Origin: 3107 sp965216225
Lineage (GTDB): Bacteria; Pseudomonadota; Alphaproteobacteria; Rhodobacterales; Rhodobacteraceae
DNA length: 35,988 nt
Reading direction: 5' to 3'
Assembly: GCA_965216225.1 (NCBI GenBank)
Contig: CBDCFF010000010.1
Span: 1 to 35,988 of the forward strand
Under the pieces are notes generated by a model. It was not told the origin of the DNA. It did not search any database and saw only the letters and a program-made list of their open reading frames with translations. A program made the position numbers and the translations under genes. This document shows, one piece after another, positions 1 to 8,103 of this stretch; within the stretch, counting starts at the first letter, position 1, and every line of letters starts with the position of its first letter.

Positions 1-1
1 C

Positions 2-142
2 CCGGTGTGTATCTCCTTATCGGCTCTGGTCATCGGGGCCAAGGCCAGCGGACGCATTCACTGGAAGCTGCCGGATGGGCGCAGCCATGCGGATTGGGAA
101 GCCGGGGAAACCCGATCAACCGGCGATACGGAGTCAGAATAG
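2..142 (+). pseudogene. 3' tail of an unrecognised gene, truncated by the window edge
   Basis: An open frame enters from the left edge and stops at the TAG at 140-142, giving about 46 residues that include HWKLPDGRSHADWEA. The composition looks like real coding sequence. I do not recognise the family. It may be an intact gene cut by the window or another remnant next to the insertion sequence. Confidence 0.3.
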
Positions 143-177
143 CGGCCGGTCGGACCCCGGGAAAGTGTAACCGATGC

Positions 178-278
178 TCACATGAGCGTGGTTCGCCCTG
201 CGGAACACGGCATGTTCCGGTTGCTCGCCAGTTCATGAAGCGATGACAGTTCACGCGCCAGAAAGGCGACCTCGGTTT
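178..278 (-). pseudogene. C-terminal tail of an unknown gene abutting the IS3 element
   Basis: On the reverse strand a frame leaves the insertion-sequence left end and stops at 178-180. It encodes about 32 residues, including VAFLARELSSLHELASN. It could be the tail of a gene interrupted by the IS, but the match to coding sequence is weak and no family is recognised. Nothing on the other side of the IS continues it. Confidence 0.2.
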
Positions 279-346
279 TGACCTGCGCCCCGAAACGTCC
301 CTCAGTTTGATGTAGAGTTTGCTCAACCTTTTGAAGGAGCAACCAG

Positions 347-609
347 ATGCGAAAGAACCGTTTTACAGAGACGCAAATCATCGGGATGATCAAGGAGCAG
401 GAGGCCGGGATGCCGACGGCAGAGGTGTGTCGCAGGCACGGCCTGAGCCCCGCGTCATTCTACAAGTTCAAATCGAAATACGGCGGTATGAAGTCTCTGA
501 CACCCACCGTCTTGAATCGCTGGAAGATGAGAACGCAAAACTGAAGCGCCTTCTGGCGGATACCATGCTCGACAATGTTGTGCTGAAAGATCTGCCGGGA
601 AAGAACTGA
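347..609 (+). pseudogene. IS3-family transposase orfA, frameshifted
   Basis: orfA encodes the helix-turn-helix DNA-binding part of the transposase. From ATG 347 the frame reads MRKNRFTETQIIGMIKEQEA and CRRHGLSPASFYKFKSKYGG, the classic IS3 HTH_Tnp_1 pattern. Near 485-500 the frame is lost. The expected leucine-zipper continuation (DTHRLESLEDENAKLKRLLA to KDLPGKN) is found in another frame and ends at 609. One small insertion or deletion therefore breaks the gene. A usable ribosome-binding site, AAGGAG, lies just upstream of the ATG. Confidence 0.85.
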
Positions 610-1188
610 CGACACCAGCTCGGCGACGGAATGCAGCGCTTGAGGCGATGCGGGATCACGATGTCTCGCATCGCCGGGTGTGCAGGCTTGTTGGTGTCGA
701 TCCCAAAACTGTCCGGCGTGATCGTCCGCTGGATAAACCCAAAGTCCGCGAAGAGATGCAGGCAATTGCCGCCGTGCGTCGTCGGTTTGGCTATCGCCGG
801 ATCGGCGTGCTGTTGGAGCGCAAGGGAATGATCATGTATCACAAGAAGCTGTACCGCCTCTACACCGGGGAAAAACCGGGCGTGAGACGACGACGGGGCC
901 GCAAACGGGCGCGGGGATCGCGAACGCCGATGCCAGTAGCCCTGCGGCCCAATGAACGCTGGTCGCTGGAATTTTGTGTCTGACACCTTCGATGCATCAC
1001 GCAAGTTCCGCATGTTGGCCCTCTGGCGGTACGATTACAACCACGTCAGACTGCATTCATCTCCTGGCAACAAAACGCCCGCAGAAGCGCGTCGAGCGCT
1101 TGAGCAATTTGAGGGCTCCGCGCACGACGCGCTTGCCCAAAACGAAACCGAGGAATATGAAATCCAAACCCGCAAACTCTCGTTATGA
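606..1188 (+). pseudogene. IS3-family transposase orfB, frameshifted and missing most of the DDE core
   Basis: orfB normally supplies the DDE integrase core. The frame overlaps the end of orfA and reads through HRRVCRLVGVDPKTVRRDRP and AVRRRFGYRRIGVLLERKG up to the start of the catalytic domain (NERWSLEF). At about 970 one extra base moves the continuation (VSDTFDASRKFRMLA) into another frame. The next residues are already the C-terminal motif (WRYDYNHVRLHSS, NKTPAEARRALEQ). Most of the DDE domain is therefore deleted at about 1020, and no active transposase can be made. Confidence 0.85.
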
Positions 1189-1216
1189 ATGAAGGAGCCT
1201 CGGGGGGAAGGTCAGC

Positions 1217-1597
1217 GAATGGCTCCGTACCGGCGATCTCGGGCGGATGGATGCGGATGGCTATGTCCATGTGACCGGACGCCTCAAGGAACTGATCATG
1301 AAAGGCGGCGAAAACATCGCCCCGCGAGAGATCGACGAAGTCCTCCATGCTCATCCCGACGTGGTGGAGGCCGCCGCTTTTGCGCGGAAATGCCGGAGTT
1401 ACGGAGAGCGCGTCGAAGCGGCGGTGGCGGTGAAACCCGGATCGCCATTGACGGCGGCGGACCTCATCGCCATGTGCGCAGACAGGCTGGGCGCTTTCAA
1501 ATCCCCTGACGCGATCCATTTCCTGAAAGAACTGCCCAAAGGCCCCTCGGGGGAAATCCAGCGGCTTCGGCTGGCGGCGCTGACGGCGCAGGACTGA
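1217..1597 (+). pseudogene. 3' fragment of an acyl-CoA synthetase (ANL superfamily)
   Basis: About 126 residues of the C-terminal domain of an AMP-forming acyl-CoA ligase are present. They begin right after the IS end with the adenylate-binding loop (EWLRTGDLGRMDADGY). The hinge and A8 region follow (TGRLKELIMKGGENIAPREID, interrupted here only in quotation) and then the A10 region with its catalytic lysine area (LPKGPSGEIQR). The AMP-binding N-terminal domain of roughly 400 residues is missing and is not found left of the IS. No start codon precedes the surviving part, so this is a truncated gene. Substrate cannot be told from this domain. Confidence 0.85.
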
Positions 1598-1654
1598 TCT
1601 GCGTCGCCGCATCACACCCCGGCATGAAACGCAACCGCAGTGCTGAACGCGGCG

Positions 1655-4129
1655 CTAAAACCGGTAACGTATCGCCAGAATGCCGGCGGTATCCCGCGCC
1701 CCGGCGATATTGCCGTGATTCGCGGCGTGAACCAGCTCCAGCTTCATTTCCATATTCTTCGCCAGCAGGCGCTGCCAGGCGATCGAGAAATCCACCTGCC
1801 GCTCGCCCGGCGACAGGTCGAGGGCAACCGGTGTCAGTGTCGGGGCGGCGCCATGGCTGTTCGATGTCGGCAGCAGGACAGTGGCGCGGCCGGATGTCAC
1901 CGCCATCGGCATGGATACCCCGAAGGTCAGCCGGTCATCCCCTTCCAGCACGGCGCGCTTGCCTGCTGACAGCCCGACAGTGTTGAACCCCACCGCCGAC
2001 ACATTTGAGACCAGCGGCGGCGCGTCGAGATTTGCGATACCCGCCTCGAAGGCCAGAGCGACGAACGCGCCATTGTCGAAATCGCCCGACACGCCCAGAT
2101 GCAGGGCCGCGAGGTCGGCGCCAAGCCCGTCGCCATTCGCATCCGCAAAACCGATCATGTTGCCACCGTCATGGGCGAATTTCAGACCGGCAGCGATGCG
2201 CAGCGGGCCATCCGACACCAGGTTCCTGATGAGGCTGACGCCATAGCTCGACTCAAAGCCGCGATCATCGGGGACGAGAAATGAAACATGCAGGTCACTG
2301 CCGGGCGAGGCAAAGCCCATCGTCTGCCCGTCAAAGGCGATGAACGGATCGCTCGGAGCTTCCCCGGCAGGGGCCAGCCGCGCGCGTTCCAGATCGGTGG
2401 TCAGAGCCCTGGCAAGCATGTCGGGGGCCAGGGGATCGGGCGAAGCGCCCGCGGTCAGCGCCGGGCCGGGCATCGTGAAGTGCGCACCCAGGCTGTCGGA
2501 AATCGCAACGCCCAGACCGGCAAGGCTCTGATACACCGCATCCCCCAATGCCGGAGCCGTCAGGATGACAGGCTGGCCGACATCGACCATCACGCCGTTG
2601 GCAGCACGCATGGCCGTGACGCCAATCGGCAGCAGCGCATCGCGAATGTTCAGAAAACCATGCCCGTAAACATCGTTGTAGCCGTGCAAAACGCCTGGCG
2701 AAACGCCATCCGTAAGCACCATGACATCATCATGATCGAAGAATCCGTTGTCGGCAGAGGCCAGCAGCCGGAGCCGCAACTGATGCGGCGTCAGCTTTGG
2801 GAACGCCTGTGCAAGCAATGCGAGCGCGCCCGATACCTGCGGTGCTGCAAAGGATGATCCGTGCCGCACACAATAAGAAAACGGTCCGCCCTGACAATCA
2901 GCACCATCAGAAGTAATAATGTGGAACGGGGCCGCGTGCGCCATATCCCATCTGCCATCCGCGACCAGGCACCAAGGCGCCGCATCCAGACATCCGGCAG
3001 ATATAATCTCTGCGGTGTAGATTTTGTTTTTGGTGTAGAAGGTCGGAACCGCACTTCCAACAGCCAGCCAGCCAGCCTCCAGATCCGGCCGCAATACAGG
3101 CAATGCCTCCATCAAGGTGGCCTTCGGGATGCCTCGCGTGTTGGAGACCGCAAAGACCACCACGCCATACGCTGCATAGGCATCAAGTGCCGCAAGATAG
3201 GGGTTGATGGGATGCACCGCGTCGTGCGCATGGCCAAAAATCTGCATGAAGTCTTCGGGAGTAGCATTTATGCTGCTGGGATGACCCCACGAATTGTTCT
3301 GCGCCACGGCCCCCTCACGAAGTGCCCGTTCGGTTGCGTCTGCCAGCGTATCGTCATCATCGAAAAAACCAAGGGACAAATCCGCGTCGGGCGCGATACC
3401 GATCATTTTTGACGAATCCCCCGCTGCGACCGAGGCAACGGCGGTGCCGTGGGAATAGCTGTCCGACTCGTCGCCCACGATTTCCGCTGCGGTCATTGTT
3501 CCGGTCTCTATCAACTTGCCGGCAAGTGTTTCGTGATCAAGCCGGAACCCGCTGTCCACGATTGAAATTGTCTGATCGGCCCCGGTCAAACCAGCCGCAT
3601 GTGCATATATGGCCCGCGACGAATCCAGGGCAAAGTGGGAATAAAAACTGTTATTCAACGAGCCCCCGTCCCGATTTTGCCAGATAAACTTCTGAAACTT
3701 ATAGGGGAGGCTCTTGCGCAAGGTCTCGACCATTTCCTCAAGAGGCGCAAATGATTGCAGATGGTAAGACCCGAATGTGCCGGAATTGACGGGCGGCTGT
3801 GGCTGCGGCGTCGGAGCGCTGCCGCCACCGTCTGTGCCGGAATTGACGGGCGGCTGTGGCTGCGGCGTCGGAGCGCTGCCGCCACCGTCTGTGCCGGAAT
3901 TGACGGGCGGCTGTGGCTGCGGCGTCGGAGCGCTGCCGCCACCGTCATCGCCGCCATTGCACGCAGCCAGCGCCAAAGCCAGCACAAGCGCCGCAATCGG
4001 CTTTCTTTTGACAAGGCGGCCTGATCCCGCCCGCGACCGCAGGGCGTTTTCCTGTCGCACATGCGCCGATGCTGCGGCAGTCTGTTCAGGGGAACTTGAT
4101 GGTGTGATGTGCAATTCGCGCAGAGACAT
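1655..4129 (-). CDS. S8 (subtilisin-like) serine protease, autotransporter type with lipobox
   Basis: This 824-residue protein is probably a surface-exposed protease. A roughly 40-residue leader precedes a lipoprotein signal (hydrophobic run ALVLALALAAC, lipid-acceptor Cys57). Residues 62-118 are three identical copies of a Gly/Ser/Pro/Gln linker. The S8 catalytic triad is visible at Asp192 (SIVDSGF), His227 (SHGTAVASVAAG) and Ser426 (HGSSFAAP). The last roughly 250 residues look like an amphipathic beta-barrel and end in the outer-membrane signature RYRF. Lipidated S8 autotransporters are known (Neisseria NalP), so the layout has precedent. The ATG at 4129 has AAGGA upstream. No closer start just before the signal was found, so the long leader seems real. 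About 250 bp upstream (4130-4378) holds no gene and must contain its promoter. Confidence 0.85.
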   Translation of the reverse strand: MSLRELHITPSSSPEQTAAASAHVRQENALRSRAGSGRLVKRKPIAALVLALALAACNGGDDGGGSAPTPQPQPPVNSGTDGGGSAPTPQPQPPVNSGTDGGGSAPTPQPQPPVNSGTFGSYHLQSFAPLEEMVETLRKSLPYKFQKFIWQNRDGGSLNNSFYSHFALDSSRAIYAHAAGLTGADQTISIVDSGFRLDHETLAGKLIETGTMTAAEIVGDESDSYSHGTAVASVAAGDSSKMIGIAPDADLSLGFFDDDDTLADATERALREGAVAQNNSWGHPSSINATPEDFMQIFGHAHDAVHPINPYLAALDAYAAYGVVVFAVSNTRGIPKATLMEALPVLRPDLEAGWLAVGSAVPTFYTKNKIYTAEIISAGCLDAAPWCLVADGRWDMAHAAPFHIITSDGADCQGGPFSYCVRHGSSFAAPQVSGALALLAQAFPKLTPHQLRLRLLASADNGFFDHDDVMVLTDGVSPGVLHGYNDVYGHGFLNIRDALLPIGVTAMRAANGVMVDVGQPVILTAPALGDAVYQSLAGLGVAISDSLGAHFTMPGPALTAGASPDPLAPDMLARALTTDLERARLAPAGEAPSDPFIAFDGQTMGFASPGSDLHVSFLVPDDRGFESSYGVSLIRNLVSDGPLRIAAGLKFAHDGGNMIGFADANGDGLGADLAALHLGVSGDFDNGAFVALAFEAGIANLDAPPLVSNVSAVGFNTVGLSAGKRAVLEGDDRLTFGVSMPMAVTSGRATVLLPTSNSHGAAPTLTPVALDLSPGERQVDFSIAWQRLLAKNMEMKLELVHAANHGNIAGARDTAGILAIRYRF
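3779..3946. repeat. Three tandem 57-bp repeats inside the protease gene
   Basis: Units start at 3779, 3836 and 3893. They are identical base for base, except that the last few bases of the third run into unique sequence. Each unit encodes 19 residues (SAPTPQPQPPVNSGT preceded by DGGG). Perfect identity suggests recent expansion or active homogenisation. The unit is a multiple of three, so copy-number change would alter linker length without breaking the frame. Confidence 0.95.
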
Positions 4130-4378
4130 ACAGGAATCCTTGGCAGCAGGTTGAACCAGACGTAAAAGTCAGCGACGCCGCCGACACGCCTATTCAAAGG
4201 CATAAACCTGTCCGACAACAAGCCATTTCTTACTTGAATGATCAAAAGTTGACAAACCGTGTTTCCCGGTCCGAGACTCAGTTCAGGCGCATTCATCAGA
4301 CCCTGCCCGCCGGATGGGCCATCGGATGCCACATGTGGCGGCGTTGTTTTCCTTCGGGAAGCTGTCGTCTTTCATGCG

Positions 4379-6472
4379 TTATCCTCCTCGGACAGAGCCG
4401 GCGGAATTGCAGCAGAGCCCGAAATCCTCCCGGTTTGCTTCTTGCGTCATGTCACCCTGTACCAAGCGGGCATATTCATGGCCCGCGCGCACGGCGGATG
4501 CGATCAGGCCCGGCGCGAAACAATCGCCAATCCGAACGACGGAGCCAATCCCGGCATCGGCCCATTCAGACTTGCGGGAAGACAGGTTTGTCCACAGTTC
4601 TTCATCGGGAAGACGGGCGGTGACGCTGACCAGTGTTACGCAATCCAGCGTCTTGACGGCCCCCGTATAGACGCAGGACAAACTGATCGTCTCATCCGTC
4701 ATGCCTGACAGCCCGTGCAAGGGCACGATGCCGACCCCGAGTTCCAGCAGGCGTTTCTGGATGCGGTCCTGCTCAAGCGTGTGTGTGCTCCAGGGCGCCA
4801 CAATGGGCGCCGGCGTCACGAATGTGACCGGCTTCCCGGCCCTGGCGATCTGCTCGGCAAGGACGCTCGCCATGTAGTAGCGATCATCGTCGAAAATCAC
4901 CACCGGGCCATCGCTGGTGATCGCCGCCGCTCCTTTTGACATCAGATCATCCGGGGTCAGAACGCGACTGGCATCCAGAAACGCCAGCGGCAGCCGGTGT
5001 TGGCGGCCCGCGCCATCGCGGCGCCAGCGGGCGCCTGTCGCCAGAACCACATTGGAAATCCCGTACTCCAGCACATCGTCTGCGGCAAGCGGGCTTTCCA
5101 GATAAAGCTCTGCATCGGGCGCTTTGCGCAACTGCCCCACGCGCCAGTCGCGGACCCGCGCCCAGGCCGCAAGGCCGGGCAGCCTTGCCTCTTTCGACAC
5201 CCTGCCGCCCCATTCATCCGAGGCGTCCGCCAGAATGACATCCGCGCCGCGCTGCGAGAGCGCGCGAGCGGCCTCCAGACCGGCGGGACCACCGCCCACG
5301 ACAAGAAACGGCTCGGGCTTTTCAAGCGGCGGTATGATCTCGGGGTGCCAGTCCCGCCGCCATTCCTCGCCCATGGTCGGATTCTGCGTACAGCGGATGG
5401 GCATCGAAACGTTGTCGCTGGCGGTACAGATATTGCACCCGATACACTCCCGGATGTCTTCGATACGCCCTTCCCTGATTTTGTCGGGAAGAAACGGGTC
5501 GGCGATCGAAGGCCGGGCGGCGCCGACAAGATCCAGCAGCCCTTTCCTGATCACCCGCACCATCGTATCGGGCGATGTATAACGGCCGACACCGACGACG
5601 GGCCTGCTGGTCACGGATTTCACGAATGCGGTGTAGGGCTCCTGAAAACCTTCATCGGAAAAACGCGATGTCTGGCTGTCATTCGACCAGCCTGACAGGT
5701 TCACATCCCACAGGTCGGGCTCTTCCGCCAGGGCCTCGATGATGTCCCGTGCTTCCGCATCGTGGCGGATACCCTGTGCGCCCAGCAATTCATCGACCGC
5801 CAGACGGACAGCAACCGCGCAGGCATCGCCCACCGCTTCCTTCGTGTCCTGCAAAACTTCACGGAACAACCGAAGCCGGTTTTCAAAACAACCGCCGTAT
5901 TCGTCCGAGCGCTGATTGTGCCGCGCGAGCAGGAAATGCTGCAACAGCGCCATGTCATGCCCGGCATAGACATAGATGATGTCGAACCCGGCGGCTCTGG
6001 CGCGCCTGGCTGCATCGACATGCCAGCGCCGGAATTGGGCAATATCGGACCTGTCCATGCGGCGCGCCTGAAAAGGGTCCGGCGTATCGACAACCACATG
6101 CCCCGGCGCCAGAGGCGCAATCCGCGAATAGAGGTTGGGGCTGTGCAGCCCGTTGTGCGCCAGTTGTATCGCGGCAAGGCTGTCGTGCTCATGAATGGCG
6201 TCGGCCACCAGACGCATTGCCGGAATGTCGCGATCGTCCCACAGACGCCCCTGATTGGAAGGCGTCATATCGGACGAGGGGTGAATCTCGGTTTCCTGGG
6301 TCGAGACGACGCCCCAGCCTCCCTCGGCCTTCAGCCCCCGAATTCTTGCATCGCCACGCGGGCATCTGTGCCCCATCCCGGTACAGTGCGGCACCTGATA
6401 GAAGCGGTTTGCCGTCTTGACCGGTCCGATCCGAACCGGCTCGAACAGGATGTCATATCTTGGGTCGCGCAT
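4379..6472 (-). CDS. Trimethylamine/dimethylamine dehydrogenase family flavoprotein
   Basis: This 697-residue protein is co-linear with TMADH. An N-terminal Old Yellow Enzyme barrel carries the FMN-linking Cys30 in YQVPHC. The catalytic Tyr169/His172 pair lies in YVYAGH, and the conserved Asp265 follows Trp262 (GWSNDS). The 4Fe-4S ligands are Cys343, 346, 349 and 361 (CIGCNIC, then IRCTQNP). A C-terminal FAD/NAD-like half starts at VVGGGPAGLEAARAL. These enzymes oxidatively demethylate amines and pass electrons to ETF. Two of the three residues forming TMADH's aromatic bowl are changed: Tyr60 is Glu60 and Trp355 is Asp353. Trimethylamine is therefore unlikely to be the substrate. Another secondary or tertiary amine, or a cationic compound, is more plausible. 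The gene stands alone and diverges from the broken kinase gene across 194 bp. Confidence 0.85.
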   Translation of the reverse strand: MRDPRYDILFEPVRIGPVKTANRFYQVPHCTGMGHRCPRGDARIRGLKAEGGWGVVSTQETEIHPSSDMTPSNQGRLWDDRDIPAMRLVADAIHEHDSLAAIQLAHNGLHSPNLYSRIAPLAPGHVVVDTPDPFQARRMDRSDIAQFRRWHVDAARRARAAGFDIIYVYAGHDMALLQHFLLARHNQRSDEYGGCFENRLRLFREVLQDTKEAVGDACAVAVRLAVDELLGAQGIRHDAEARDIIEALAEEPDLWDVNLSGWSNDSQTSRFSDEGFQEPYTAFVKSVTSRPVVGVGRYTSPDTMVRVIRKGLLDLVGAARPSIADPFLPDKIREGRIEDIRECIGCNICTASDNVSMPIRCTQNPTMGEEWRRDWHPEIIPPLEKPEPFLVVGGGPAGLEAARALSQRGADVILADASDEWGGRVSKEARLPGLAAWARVRDWRVGQLRKAPDAELYLESPLAADDVLEYGISNVVLATGARWRRDGAGRQHRLPLAFLDASRVLTPDDLMSKGAAAITSDGPVVIFDDDRYYMASVLAEQIARAGKPVTFVTPAPIVAPWSTHTLEQDRIQKRLLELGVGIVPLHGLSGMTDETISLSCVYTGAVKTLDCVTLVSVTARLPDEELWTNLSSRKSEWADAGIGSVVRIGDCFAPGLIASAVRAGHEYARLVQGDMTQEANREDFGLCCNSAGSVRGG

Positions 6473-6666
6473 TTCGCATTCTCCTGATTTTCGTGTGGGG
6501 GTCAGAGGCTGTCATCGCCCTTGGTATCGGTGTGGCGCGCAATGGATACCAGCGTATAACAGCAGATTACCGGGAAATCCAACTGCCGGGGGCAAGGCTG
6601 GCGGGTGTTGCGAATTCAGCCTCGACACCCGGACGCCGCGCAACGACACAAAGCGCGGGAAATGAC

Positions 6667-7765
6667 ATGACCATGACAGCAAACTGGCAGCGGGCCTTGC
6701 GGGAAAACTGGGGCGTCGATGCGAACCTGACGCTGCTTGCCAGCGAATTCGACCTGAATTTCCTTGCCGATACGGATGATGGCGAGGGGTTCATTCTGAA
6801 AGTGATGCGCCCGGATTGCGACGCCGAATTCGTCGATATGCAAATCGCGGCCCTTGATCACATCGCTTCCAATGCGCCGGATCTGCCGTTTCCAAGGATC
6901 GTCCGGTCAACAAGGGGCGAAAAATCGGTCCGCCATGAGGACAGCGCGGGCGAAAACCGGTTATTGTGGCTGCTTGCACGGCTGCCCGGTCGAACCCTGG
7001 CCGCCACGCAGAACAGGTCCGCCGGTCTTGTCACCCGACTGGGACGCGCCATCGGAGCCAGCGACGTTGCGCTGCTGACTTTCAGGCATGAAGCCCTTAC
7101 GCGGGATCTGAAATGGAATCTTGCGAAGGGATTGTGGATCAGGTCGGATATTGCAGGCATCGCCGACGGCGGGCGGCGGGCCATTCTGGAACAGGTCGTC
7201 GCGGATTTTTCCGGGATCGGGGCGGCGCTTGAAAACCTGCCGGAACAGGCGATCCACAACGATTTCAACGACCACAATGTTCTGGTCTCCGGGACGCTGT
7301 GCGAACCGCGCCGCATTTCCGGGCTGATTGATCCGGGCGACATGTGCCTGGCCCCGCGTATCTGCAACCTGGCGATCGCCGGGGCCTATCTCGTGCTGGA
7401 CGCCCCAGACCCCGAGGCCCGGCTGGTGGCCCTGGTCGCCGGTTATCACGCCGCCAATCCGTTGCGCCCGGATGAGGTTGATCTGATCTGGCCGCTCTTG
7501 CGGATGCGCCTTGCGGTCAGCGTCGTGAATTCCGCCCGGATGGCGCGGGAAAATCCCGATGATCCATATGTCGTGATCTCGCAGGCGCCTGCATGACGGT
7601 TTCTGGAAAACCCGGCAATCAATGCGGGCCTGTTGCGCGCTCGTCTGAGGGTGGCCTGCGGTATGCCTGTCACCGACGCCGCGCCGCGCATTCTGGCATT
7701 TCTCGATCATGAGCGTGGCAGGTTCGCCCCGGTACTTGGCCGGGATCTGAACGATGCGCCGATGG
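6667..7765 (+). pseudogene. Kinase (APH-fold) part of a decayed kinase/aminotransferase fusion gene
   Basis: From ATG 6667 (MTMTANWQ) an aminoglycoside-phosphotransferase-fold kinase is readable. It has the ATP-lysine region (GEGFILKVMRPD), the catalytic loop (AIHNDFNDHNVLV) and the DFG-equivalent (GLIDPGDMCLAPRICNLAIA). After ISQAPA the frame hits TGA at 7594-7596, most simply a Trp codon (TGG) mutated. The same frame then continues as convincing coding sequence (RFLENPAINAGLLRARLR, then FAPVLGRDLNDAPM) until an IS481 fragment begins near 7766. Relatives with this kinase are, as I recall, about 1000 residues with a C-terminal class III aminotransferase domain. That domain is found in ruins after the IS. 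A truncated kinase of 309 residues could still be made. Confidence 0.75.
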
Positions 7766-8103
7766 GTTTGCTGTGTCACATCCCGTGTGATTGTACGGCT
7801 TCTTTCTGAAGAGTTCGGGCTTTTCTTGATGCCAGTCCTTGAGCGCATCGATTGGCGTGCGGCCTTTCAGAACGGATTGCGGCAGCTGGCCGTTGTAGAG
7901 GCGGACGTAGCGGAGAAGCGTCTGTTCGAGGTCCTCGCCGCTGCGGAAACGGTGGCTCTGGAGCACGTCCTCGATCCGACCGTTGAACCGCTCGACCATG
8001 CCGTTGGTCTGCGGCCGCATCGGTGGGGCCAGGCGATGCTCGATCCCGAACCCGGCGCAGAGGCGGTCGAACTCGTGATTGCCGGTCGCGGCGCGGCGAC
8101 GCG
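7766..8103 (-). mobile_element. IS481-family transposase fragment (3' part)
   Basis: On the reverse strand about 110 residues of the C-terminal part of an IS481-family DDE transposase are readable: ATGNHEFDRLCAGFGIEHRL, then PQTNGMVERFNGRIEDVLQ, then LYNGQLPQSVL and KPYNHTGCDT. The N-terminal half, including the helix-turn-helix and the first catalytic residues, is missing. The element sits between the kinase part and the aminotransferase part of the same gene. It probably inserted there and deleted the segment between, perhaps together with its own 5' half. The inner junctions are placed to within about 10 bp by where the protein similarity ends. Confidence 0.8.

Larger units (their letters stand above)
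279..1214 (+). mobile_element. Degenerate IS3-family insertion sequence (about 936 bp)
   Basis: The element contains broken orfA and orfB frames of an IS3-family transposase in the usual overlapping -1 arrangement. Imperfect terminal inverted repeats bound it: the left end starts TGACCTGCGCCCCGA at 279, and the reverse complement of the right end starts TGACCTTCCCCCCGA at 1214. Fourteen of the first 18 positions match. IS3 elements of this type are usually about 1.2 kb, and the shortfall agrees with the missing middle of orfB. No 3-4 bp target duplication is visible: the left flank reads GTTT and the right flank GCGA. The copy should be immobile without help in trans. Confidence 0.8.

Noticed and set aside
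3779..3946. Possible CRISPR array
   Set aside because: The three units are contiguous, without spacers, in frame within the protease and encode a linker.
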